Source: an uncultured Ruminococcus sp.
GTDB lineage: Bacteria; Bacillota; Clostridia; Oscillospirales; Acutalibacteraceae
Direction: 5' to 3'
Length of the DNA: 12,010 nt
Assembly: GCA_902773165.1 (NCBI GenBank)
Contig: CACYDO010000110.1
Span: 1-12,010 of the forward strand
Shown here: positions 6,915-12,010 of the stretch, piece by piece
Numbering within the stretch: the first letter of the stretch is position 1
Layout of the letters: each line of letters opens with the position of its first letter
The notes under the pieces: model-generated
What the model was told of the DNA's origin: nothing
The model's input: only the letters and a program-made list of their open reading frames with translations
Databases searched by the model: none
Made by a program: the position numbers and the translations under genes

Positions 6915-7532
6915 ATGAGTAAAAGATTTGTAATTGCAGTCAGCAGACAGTACGGTAGCGGCGGTCATGAGATCGGCAGAAAGCTTGCCGCGAAGCTCGG
7001 CGTAAAGTTTTACGACAAGGAGCTTCTTTCAAAGATCGCTCAGGACAGCGGCATGTCGAAGAGTCTTGTCGAATACTACGACGAGATGCCCTCCAAAAGC
7101 CTGCTTTTCTCATTGGCGATGGACGCTTACCCGATGTCATTCACCGAAGTTCCGATCAACCAGAAGGTCTTTCAGGCTCAGGTTGAAACGATCAGAAAGA
7201 TCGCCGAGGAACGTTCATGCGTTATTATCGGCAGATGTGCCGACAGTATTCTGTCCGATATGCCTAATCTGATATCGGTGTTTGTTCATGCCGATATGGA
7301 TTCAAAGATCGCAAGAGTAAAAGACCGTGACGGTCTTTCCGAAGACAAGGCGCGCGAAAAAATTATCAAGACCGACAAAAAGAGAGCTTCTTTCTACAAT
7401 TATTATTCTATCGACAAGCGCTGGGGCGACGTCAATTCCCACGACATCACAGTCAACAGCGCAACGCTGGGAATAAACAAATCGGTCGAGCTGCTTTACG
7501 ATTATATCAGACTCAGAGGTCTTATTGACTGA
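6915..7532 (+). CDS. Cytidylate kinase-like P-loop protein
   Basis: 205-residue cytosolic protein of the cytidylate kinase-like family found widely in Firmicutes and distinct from the canonical Cmk. The N-terminus ISRQYGSGG-type loop (here AVSRQYGSGGHEIGRKLA, residues 8-25) is the characteristic nucleotide-binding element; KFYDKELL (31-38), VIIGRCADSIL and the Arg/Lys-rich lid region (KDRDGLSEDKAREKI) follow in the usual order. Phosphoryl transfer to CMP is expected from the family name, but these proteins are mostly untested and the real substrate is uncertain. The ORF extends to an ATG at 6867; AAAGGAG (6898-6904) places the start at 6915. It has its own promoter and ends just before a strong hairpin, so it is likely monocistronic. 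Confidence 0.85.
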   Translation: MSKRFVIAVSRQYGSGGHEIGRKLAAKLGVKFYDKELLSKIAQDSGMSKSLVEYYDEMPSKSLLFSLAMDAYPMSFTEVPINQKVFQAQVETIRKIAEERSCVIIGRCADSILSDMPNLISVFVHADMDSKIARVKDRDGLSEDKAREKIIKTDKKRASFYNYYSIDKRWGDVNSHDITVNSATLGINKSVELLYDYIRLRGLID

Positions 7533-7549
7533 GATAACAGATAATAAAA

Positions 7550-7587
7550 AGCCCACAGCAGACGGATAATTCCGCAGGCTGTGGGCT
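7550..7587 (-). terminator. Bidirectional terminator between converging genes
   Basis: AGCCCACAGC (7550-7559) and GCTGTGGGCT (7578-7587) form a perfect 10-bp stem, with an inner CGGA/TCCG extension. Read on the minus strand it is followed by TTTTTATTAT, a proper U-tract, so it mainly serves the spore-protein gene; on the plus strand it lies 17 bases after the kinase-like gene but is followed only by ATTATA, so it may act there more weakly. Confidence 0.85.
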
Positions 7588-7592
7588 ATTAT

Positions 7593-7650
7593 ACTGACTG
7601 AACTGGATTATACCGGTAAATAATGGGATCAGTTAATTTCAGTCGGTTTT
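7593..7650 (+). terminator. Possible second plus-strand hairpin
   Basis: ACTGACTGAA (7593-7602) can pair with TTCAGTCGGT (7638-7647) over ten bases (one G-U), leaving a 35-base loop and followed by TTTAT. It could back up the weak plus-strand side of the terminator at 7550-7587. The loop is long, so this is tentative. Nothing else was recognised between 7588 and 7678. Confidence 0.3.
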
Positions 7651-7678
7651 ATACGGAGGAACAAGCTGCTTAGGTGAA

Positions 7679-7879
7679 TTACTTCATCGACTGCTCGTAG
7701 CTCTCAATCATCTTCTTGACCATCTGACCGCCGACAGAACCTGCCTGTCTGGAAGTAAGCTCGCCGTTGTAGCCTTCCTTAAGGTCAACGCCGACCTCGT
7801 TAGCGCACTCCATCTTAAATCTGTTCATTGCCTCGCGTGCCTCGGGGACGTTAAGCTTATTGTTGTTATTAGATGACAT
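7679..7879 (-). CDS. Alpha/beta-type small acid-soluble spore protein
   Basis: 66-residue DNA-binding protein that coats and protects DNA in the dormant endospore and is degraded at germination by the GPR protease. The product has the two family signatures: NVPEAREAMNRFKMECANEVGV (residues 10-31) near the N-terminus and LTSRQAGSVGGQMVKKMI (41-58) near the C-terminus. Length is normal (60-75). At the GPR site the usual E-(I/V/F)-A reads E-C-A, an unusual P1' residue. The start is preceded by AAAGGAG on the minus strand (7891-7897). Expression is expected in the forespore under sigma G or F, but I see no convincing forespore promoter in the 50 bases upstream; a weak candidate lies further up (8067-8096). 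It is monocistronic, ending at the terminator 7550-7587. Confidence 0.95.
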   Translation of the reverse strand: MSSNNNNKLNVPEAREAMNRFKMECANEVGVDLKEGYNGELTSRQAGSVGGQMVKKMIESYEQSMK

Positions 7880-7897
7880 AATGTTATTTCTCCTTTC

Positions 7898-8072
7898 ATA
7901 CTATTTTTGTGAAGGAGAACCGCCGAAAAGCAAAGCCCTTCGGAAGCAGTCCTCCGGCCTCTCCGAAGGGCTTTTCCGGTGAGTTTATCAAAAACCACCG
8001 ACACGATCGGAGAGCCATGTCTGCGGCGCAGCGCTTGTTTCGAAGCTCTGTTTACCGCCGCAAAAATAGTAT
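7898..8072. other. Structured non-coding segment bounded by a 12-base inverted repeat
   Basis: ATACTATTTTTG (7898-7909) and CAAAAATAGTAT (8061-8072) are exact inverted copies 151 bases apart. Between them lie the 13-bp hairpin (7932-7974), GGTGAG/CACC-type pairing (7978-8005), CCGA/TCGG-type pairing (8003-8017) and a GCGGCG/CGCCGC stem (8023-8060) enclosing GCTT/AAGC. The segment could fold as a ~175-nt multi-arm RNA on either strand, or be a small repeat element. No known RNA family was recognised. Together with 8073-8146 (A+T-rich, no gene seen) it makes up the gap between the spore-protein and VanZ genes. Confidence 0.35.
7932..7975 (-). terminator. Strong bidirectional hairpin upstream of the spore protein gene
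   Basis: AAAGCCCTTCGGA (7932-7944) and TCCGAAGGGCTTT (7962-7974) form a perfect 13-bp stem with a 17-base loop. On the minus strand it is followed by GCTTTTC and can end transcripts from the VanZ gene before the spore gene; on the plus strand it is followed by a single further T. If the spore promoter lies upstream of it, the hairpin would instead sit in that gene's leader. Confidence 0.7.
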
Positions 8073-8146
8073 ATGTTTTTTTGAGAAAAATATAAAATGT
8101 AAAATTTGCCTGTTTTTAAAGCGCAGTCAACGCACCCTGAATGATT

Positions 8147-8599
8147 TTATCCGTCTGCTCTTTTTGCTTTTTGTTTTTCAATAATAATACATATCACCGC
8201 AGCGGCGATCAGACCTGTTACTGCGCCGAAAAAATCTATCAGCACGTCTTTAACCTCAGCGCTTCTGCCAACGGGAAAATACTGTATAGTTTCGTCAGCA
8301 ACGGGAGCGGCTAACAGAAGGAACAATATTTTAAAGATCTGCCCCTTAAACGTGCCGCAGAATTCTCGCACCGTAAGAGAAAGAAACAACCCGAGTACAG
8401 CGAATTCCGTAAAATGCGCAAGCTTACGGATAATTGTTTCCGAAAGGATATCGTGAATATGAAGAAATGAAGCAATGTTTTCGGTGATCATAAGAATAAA
8501 GTCGCTTTCGGCTGACGAATCATCAGCTGACATGGCAGAATTTAAAAAAATAAACATTGCGGTCATGATCGTTATCACTAATAGAATTGTCTTTTTCAT
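8147..8599 (-). CDS. VanZ-family membrane protein
   Basis: 150-residue integral membrane protein. The N-terminus is a hydrophobic segment (KKTILLVITIMTAMFIFLNSAM), followed by an extracytoplasmic stretch, then the two VanZ-family signatures: RKLAHFTEFAVLGL and DETIQYFPVGRSAEVKDVLIDFFGAVTGL, each within or beside a membrane segment. VanZ itself confers low teicoplanin resistance by an unknown mechanism; most homologues are chromosomal and untested, so resistance should not be assumed. The open frame extends to 8680, but its upstream ATG would fall on the -35 box; the ATG at 8599, with AAGGAG about 15 bases upstream, is chosen. The C-terminus is Lys/Arg-rich and probably cytoplasmic. Transcribed divergently from the COG2426 operon. 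Confidence 0.88.
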   Translation of the reverse strand: MKKTILLVITIMTAMFIFLNSAMSADDSSAESDFILMITENIASFLHIHDILSETIIRKLAHFTEFAVLGLFLSLTVREFCGTFKGQIFKILFLLLAAPVADETIQYFPVGRSAEVKDVLIDFFGAVTGLIAAAVICIIIEKQKAKRADG

Positions 8600-8651
8600 C
8601 GTATAATATCGGTTCTCCTTTTGCAAAATTCTGTAAATAAATAACAAATTA

Positions 8652-8680
8652 ATGATAAATGCAAAATTAGGTATTGTCAA
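8652..8680 (-). promoter_or_regulatory. Promoter for the VanZ-family gene
   Basis: On the minus strand a perfect TTGACA (8680-8675) is followed after 17 bases by TATCAT (8657-8652). The start codon is at 8599, giving a leader of about 45 nt. Its -35 box overlaps that of the divergent plus-strand promoter. Confidence 0.75.
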
Positions 8681-8702
8681 GGCTTTTAAGTTAATATATA
8701 AT
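8674..8702 (+). promoter_or_regulatory. Divergent promoter for the COG2426-flavoprotein operon
   Basis: TTGTCA (8674-8679) and a perfect TATAAT (8697-8702) with a 17-base spacer. Transcription would begin near 8709, just at the first 91-bp repeat, so both repeats would be carried in a ~215-nt leader before the TTG start at 8926. Confidence 0.7.
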
Positions 8703-8708
8703 ACTTAT

Positions 8709-8800
8709 GGCGGTCAGGCGACCGCAGGCAAATTCCGCTCGACTTTAATAATATCAACAATTATCGCCGCGTACAGGGGCTTTTTCCGGCGGCAGCTAAA
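8709..8800 (+). repeat. ~91-bp direct repeat, copy 1
   Basis: The first 48 bases and last 21 bases are identical to copy 2 at 8820-8910; the middle differs by a few substitutions and one indel. It begins with a perfect GCGGTC-AGGC-GACCGC hairpin (8710-8725) and ends with GCCGC (8766-8770)/GCGGC (8789-8793) flanking a CTTTTTCCGG segment. It looks like a structured intergenic repeat or a duplicated leader RNA domain, not a gene. Confidence 0.85.
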
Positions 8801-8819
8801 TAAAAGTCGGTGGTCATGC

Positions 8820-8910
8820 GGCGGTCAGGCGACCGCAGGCAAATTCCGCTCGACTTTAATAATATCAGTAATTATAGCCGCGCCCAGGGCTTTTTCCGGC
8901 GGCAGCTAAA
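8820..8910 (+). repeat. ~91-bp direct repeat, copy 2
   Basis: Second copy, 111 bases downstream of the first, with a 19-base spacer between them. It keeps the GCGGTC/GACCGC hairpin (8821-8836) and the terminal GCCGC/GCGGC pairing, and gains GCC-CAG-GGC followed by TTTTT (8882-8895), which could act as a small terminator. It ends 15 bases before the start codon of the COG2426 gene, beside its ribosome binding site. Confidence 0.85.
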
Positions 8911-8925
8911 AAAAGGGGGATCAAT

Positions 8926-9423
8926 TTGGAAAATCTTGTACAGTCTTTGATCGATGTTCTCGGCGGAATTCCGAGTGAGATCATCATTTTTATCATCTCG
9001 CTGTTTCCGATATTGGAGCTGAGAGGTGGTCTGATAGCCGCTTCGATACTTCATGTCGATATGTGGAAGGCAATTCCTATATGCATTGTCGGTAATATTC
9101 TTCCTATACCGTTTATCCTTCTTTTTATCGAGAAAATATTTGAATGGCTTAAAAATACTCGTCTGGTCAAGATGATAAATAAGCTTGAGGAAAAAGCGGA
9201 GAAAAATGCAAAGAAAATAATGGAGCACAAAAATCTGGGACTGCTTCTCTTTGTCGGCATACCGCTTCCCGGTACGGGCGCGTGGACTGGTTCGCTCGTT
9301 GCGGCGCTGTTTCATTTCAAGCTTAAGGACGCAAGTCTGTCGATACTTGGCGGTATCGTGATGGCTACCGTTATCATGTGCTTCATTTCCTACGGAATAC
9401 CGTATCTCGTTTCGCTGATATGA
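8926..9423 (+). CDS. COG2426 / small multi-drug export family membrane protein
   Basis: 165-residue inner-membrane protein of the family named 'putative small multi-drug export protein' (Pfam Sm_multidrug_ex). The signatures are FPILELRGGLIAA (about 27-39), GNILPIPFILLF (56-67) and the conserved re-entrant-like motif VGIPLPGTGAWTGSLVAALF (110-129), followed by a C-terminal membrane segment. A charged amphipathic stretch KLEEKAEKNAKKIMEHK lies between the membrane halves. The family's export role is poorly supported by experiment; transport of any given compound is unproven. Translation begins at TTG (8926), fixed by AAAGGGGGA (8912-8920) at correct spacing. The next gene begins 15 bases after its stop, so they form one operon, whose leader carries two 91-bp repeats. 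Confidence 0.85.
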   Translation: MENLVQSLIDVLGGIPSEIIIFIISLFPILELRGGLIAASILHVDMWKAIPICIVGNILPIPFILLFIEKIFEWLKNTRLVKMINKLEEKAEKNAKKIMEHKNLGLLLFVGIPLPGTGAWTGSLVAALFHFKLKDASLSILGGIVMATVIMCFISYGIPYLVSLI

Positions 9424-9438
9424 CGCGAGGAAAATAAT

Positions 9439-10728
9439 ATGGATAATATAAACGAGCAATTTGATCTTATAATTATCGGCGGCGGCGCAGCAGGACTTGC
9501 CGCCGCTGTTTCTTACGGAAAAAGACGGGGAAGTTCTTCGCGTTACGCCGTTATCGAAAAGGAACGCAAGCCCGGGCGAAAGCTGCTTGCAACAGGCAGC
9601 GGAAGGTGCAATCTTACTAACCTTGATATGTCTGAGGATTATTACAATGATTCTGCAAAAGCCTTTGTGTCTGACGTTATCTCCCGTATGACGCCCGAAA
9701 GACTTGTTTCGGAATTTAAAAAGCTTGGTCTTCTATGCAAGCCGGACGAAGCCGGGCGCGTTTATCCCTATTCCAATCGTTCGGATTCTGTTCTCGACGT
9801 TCTGACAAATTGGCTAGAACATACGGGCGCGAAGCTTTTCTGCGATACGAAGATTGATAGGATAGAAGCGTGTGCAGGCAGATTTGTTTTATATTCGGGG
9901 AATAAGTGTTTCCATACAGAAAAGCTTATTCTTGCAGCAGGCGGACGTGTACAGAAAAATCTCGGTTCGGACGGCTCGTCATACGAATTTGCACGTCAGC
10001 TGGGGCTTGAATGCACGCCTGTTTTCCCGAGTCTTGCGCCGATCATCGTGAATGACAAATCGCTGTCTTTAGCTAAGGGTGTGCGAACAGCGGCGAGTGT
10101 GTCAGTAATTTGCGGCGGAAAAAAGCTGCATACCGAAGTGGGAGAGCTGCAATTCAACGAGAAAAATATCTCGGGGATATGCATTTTTCAGCTGTCGCGA
10201 TACGTAAACGAGTATTTTGCAGGTGTGAGTAATTACAAAAAGCCGGTTATCATCGCCGACCTTGCCCCCGATATCTCGAAAAACGAACTGACGGATTATT
10301 TTTATACAAAGCAGAAAATACTGCCCGAAACGCCTGTAAGCGAGATGTTTACGGGGCTTCTTAACAAAAAACTCGGCGCTTATTTGTTGAAAAGAGCGAA
10401 TATCAGCGGTATGGATAACCCGATATCACGGTTATCTGAAAATCAGCTTGAAGCGATCGTAAATATCGTAAAGGAATGCAGCTTTGAGCCGTGTGCGATT
10501 TCGGCTGAAAACTCGGCTCAGGTAACGGCAGGCGGCGTTGCGCTGACGGAAATTGACAGAAATTTCCGATCGCGGAAATATAAGGGATTATACATAGTCG
10601 GCGAGGCTCTCGACGCAGACGGTCTGTGCGGAGGATATAATCTGCATATGGCTTTTGCAGGCGGTTTTATTTCGGGAGCGCATGCCGCAAAAGAGGAGAA
10701 AAAACATGATAAGAATAAACGAGCTTAA
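9439..10728 (+). CDS. HI0933/BaiN-family FAD-dependent oxidoreductase
   Basis: 429-residue cytosolic flavoprotein. The N-terminal dinucleotide-binding fold shows IIIGGGAAGLAAAV (11-24). The family hallmark GRKLLATGSGRCNLTN occupies residues 46-61, followed by GRVYPYSNRSDSVLDVL, LILAAGGRVQKNLGSDGSSYEFA, the GVRTAASV / GELQFNEKNISGICIFQLSR middle domain, and a C-terminal FAD-contacting segment GEALDADGLCGGYNLHMAFAGG. Length is close to the family norm of about 400. BaiN of bile-acid-dehydroxylating clostridia belongs here, but no bai neighbours are present, so that substrate should not be assumed; the general reaction is unknown. GAGGAAA precedes the ATG by about nine bases. Its end overlaps the next gene by 23 bases, indicating translational coupling. 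Confidence 0.9.
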   Translation: MDNINEQFDLIIIGGGAAGLAAAVSYGKRRGSSSRYAVIEKERKPGRKLLATGSGRCNLTNLDMSEDYYNDSAKAFVSDVISRMTPERLVSEFKKLGLLCKPDEAGRVYPYSNRSDSVLDVLTNWLEHTGAKLFCDTKIDRIEACAGRFVLYSGNKCFHTEKLILAAGGRVQKNLGSDGSSYEFARQLGLECTPVFPSLAPIIVNDKSLSLAKGVRTAASVSVICGGKKLHTEVGELQFNEKNISGICIFQLSRYVNEYFAGVSNYKKPVIIADLAPDISKNELTDYFYTKQKILPETPVSEMFTGLLNKKLGAYLLKRANISGMDNPISRLSENQLEAIVNIVKECSFEPCAISAENSAQVTAGGVALTEIDRNFRSRKYKGLYIVGEALDADGLCGGYNLHMAFAGGFISGAHAAKEEKKHDKNKRA

Positions 10729-12010
10729 ACTTCCGCTCGATTACGATGAAAAAACATTGAAAACTCTTGCGGCAAAAGCGCTGAAAATAAAGGAATCCGA
10801 TCTCCTTTCGGTGAGACTTCATAAAAGAAGCATTGACGCGCGGCATAAGGATAATATCGTTTTCTCGGCAGCGGCAGACGTTGAGCTTAATACTCCTAAT
10901 GAGAATTCCGTGCTGCGGCGCTGCAAGTCAAATAAGATCACAAAAGCTGAGGAGTATGTATATCAGCTGCCGAAATGCAAAAAGCTTGATCTTCCCCCGG
11001 TAGTCGTTGGTGCAGGTCCGGCAGGACTGTTCGCCGCGCTTATCCTTGCGCGCGCAGGGCAGCAGCCGATATTGATAGAGCGCGGAAAAAGCGTTGACGA
11101 CCGCACGCGCGACGTGGATACATATTGGAAAACGGCAAAGCTTGACGTCGGCAGCAACGTGCAGTTCGGTGAGGGCGGCGCAGGCGCGTTTTCGGACGGC
11201 AAGCTGAATACAGGAACAAAGGACGTTCGTTCACGCATGATATTAGAGGAATTTGTTTCCCACGGTGCGCCCGAGGAAATATTGTGGGCTGCAAAGCCGC
11301 ATATCGGAACGGACAGATTAAAACCAACGGTAAAGGCTATCCGTGAGGAAATAATCTCCCTGGGCGGAGATGTGCGCTTTTCAACGCAGCTTACCGACAT
11401 TACCGTAAAGAACGGCACGGTCACGGCGATCACTGTTGTATCGGGAGGAAAATCAGAGCAGATCGAAACGGATAACGTCATTCTTGCTCTCGGTCACAGC
11501 GCAAGAGATACGTTTGAAATGCTGCTGAATAAGGGTTTTGTCATGCAGCCGAAGCCGTTTTCCGTTGGCGCAAGAATAGAGCATTTGCAGGAGAATATAA
11601 ATAAATCTCAGTACGGACGTTTTTACAGAGAACCGCGGCTTGGCGCAGCGGATTACAAGCTCAGCACGCACCTGAAAAGCTGCAGGGGAGTGTACACCTT
11701 CTGTATGTGTCCGGGCGGATATGTCGTTGCGGCGGCGAGCGAGGAAAATACTGTTGTAACGAACGGCATGAGCGAATTTGCACGTGACGGTAAAAATGCG
11801 AACAGCGCGCTTTTAGTAGGCGTGTCGCCCGAGGATTTTGGCAGCGATTCTCCGCTTGCCGGAGTTGAATTTCAAAGAAAGATCGAGCGCGCTGCATTTA
11901 TTGCAGGCGGTTCGGGAGGACACGCGCCTGTACAGCGTGTTTGCGACCTTCTTTCCGGTACGCGTTCTGCCGGGTACGGTTCGGTGAAGCCGACATACCG
12001 CCCCGGCTGT
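10706..12010 (+). CDS. COG2509-type FAD-dependent dehydrogenase (3' end beyond window)
   Basis: Partial CDS; 435 codons are open to the window edge with no stop, and the family is usually about 530 residues, so roughly 100 residues are missing. A small N-terminal domain (1-95; opening MIRINELKLPLDYDEKTL) precedes the FAD-binding fold VVVGAGPAGLFAALILARAG (100-119). The hallmark NVQFGEGGAGAFSDGKLNT follows at about 150-168, then VILALGHSARDTF, GARIEH, and CPGGYVVAAASEENTVVTNGMS. These proteins are annotated as uncharacterised FAD-dependent dehydrogenases; electron acceptor and substrate are unknown. The ATG at 10706 follows GAGGAG (10693-10698) and lies inside the 3' end of the upstream flavoprotein gene, the two overlapping by 23 bases in different frames. 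Cys/Lys-rich KC-K segments before the FAD fold are not a clear metal site. Confidence 0.9.
   Translation, partial: MIRINELKLPLDYDEKTLKTLAAKALKIKESDLLSVRLHKRSIDARHKDNIVFSAAADVELNTPNENSVLRRCKSNKITKAEEYVYQLPKCKKLDLPPVVVGAGPAGLFAALILARAGQQPILIERGKSVDDRTRDVDTYWKTAKLDVGSNVQFGEGGAGAFSDGKLNTGTKDVRSRMILEEFVSHGAPEEILWAAKPHIGTDRLKPTVKAIREEIISLGGDVRFSTQLTDITVKNGTVTAITVVSGGKSEQIETDNVILALGHSARDTFEMLLNKGFVMQPKPFSVGARIEHLQENINKSQYGRFYREPRLGAADYKLSTHLKSCRGVYTFCMCPGGYVVAAASEENTVVTNGMSEFARDGKNANSALLVGVSPEDFGSDSPLAGVEFQRKIERAAFIAGGSGGHAPVQRVCDLLSGTRSAGYGSVKPTYRPGC

Noticed and set aside
7897..7903. CATACTA, a perfect forespore sigma-G -10 box
   Set aside because: It is on the plus strand, pointing away from the spore protein gene and into a terminator; with no good -35 it is likely chance.
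8046..8056. CTCTGTTTACC, identical to a piece of bacterial SRP 4.5S RNA
   Set aside because: The essential domain IV sequence that should follow is missing, so it is a chance match.
8067..8096. Minus-strand TTTATA-17-TATACTA as forespore promoter for the spore protein gene
   Set aside because: Only a loose match to sigma G/F sites, about 190 bases upstream with a terminator-like hairpin between; not strong enough to list as a promoter.
7557..8159. 13-base match AGCAGACGGATAA in inverted orientation at 7557-7569 and 8147-8159
   Set aside because: One copy is a terminator arm and loop, the other the end of the VanZ-family coding sequence; no flanking similarity, so taken as chance.
8652..8909. 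85-codon ORF across the tandem repeats, with the peptide GGQATAGKFRST occurring twice
   Set aside because: It starts inside the VanZ-gene -10 box, has no ribosome binding site, and its internal repetition only reflects the 111-base (37-codon) DNA repeat.
8709..8910. CRISPR-like array
   Set aside because: Only two units, each ~91 bp with a 19-base spacer; the proportions are opposite to CRISPR and no cas gene is present.

Overview
The window looks like a chromosomal segment of a low-to-mid G+C, endospore-forming member of the Firmicutes (class Clostridia), most like a Ruminococcus/Oscillospiraceae-type gut bacterium. The pointers are an alpha/beta-type small acid-soluble spore protein (minus strand, 7679-7879), AGGAG-type ribosome binding sites, sigma-A-like promoters, Gram-positive lipoprotein signal peptides, a VanZ-family protein, and families common in Clostridia (COG2426 exporter-like protein, HI0933/BaiN-type flavoprotein, COG2509 flavoprotein, cytidylate kinase-like protein). 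The genus is inferred; no rRNA or tRNA gene is present to confirm it.

Layout. 1-766: MTA/SAH nucleosidase (mtnN). 767-1043: non-coding, with a good promoter (879-907) and a ~130-nt leader that could fold in two ways. 1044-3780: two tandem, paralogous secreted lipoproteins built from 22-residue leucine-rich repeats but with entirely different C-terminal tails. 3795-3834: a terminator-like hairpin directly in front of the next gene. 3852-4691: an S66 (LD-carboxypeptidase/MccF-like) protein that appears to lack its nucleophilic serine. 4749-6800: a large polytopic membrane protein, possibly of the GT-C glycosyltransferase type. 6915-7532: a cytidylate kinase-like P-loop protein with its own promoter. 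7550-7587: terminator shared by converging genes. 7679-7879 (minus): spore DNA-binding protein. 7880-8146: non-coding, highly structured. 8147-8599 (minus): VanZ-family membrane protein. 8600-8925: divergent overlapping promoters and two ~91-bp near-identical direct repeats. 8926-12010: tightly packed operon of a COG2426 membrane protein and two different FAD proteins, the last cut by the window edge.

How the parts fit together. Most of the window is housekeeping or envelope-related: methylthioadenosine/SAH recycling, cell-surface LRR lipoproteins, a cell-wall peptidase-like protein and a multi-pass membrane protein. No phage, IS, CRISPR, toxin-antitoxin or defence module is visible. The parts least explained by known annotation are the tandem repeats in the leader of the COG2426-flavoprotein operon, the structured region upstream of the spore protein gene, the catalytically altered S66 protein, and the paired LRR lipoproteins with swapped tails. 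All functional statements rest on motif reading by eye, without database searches.
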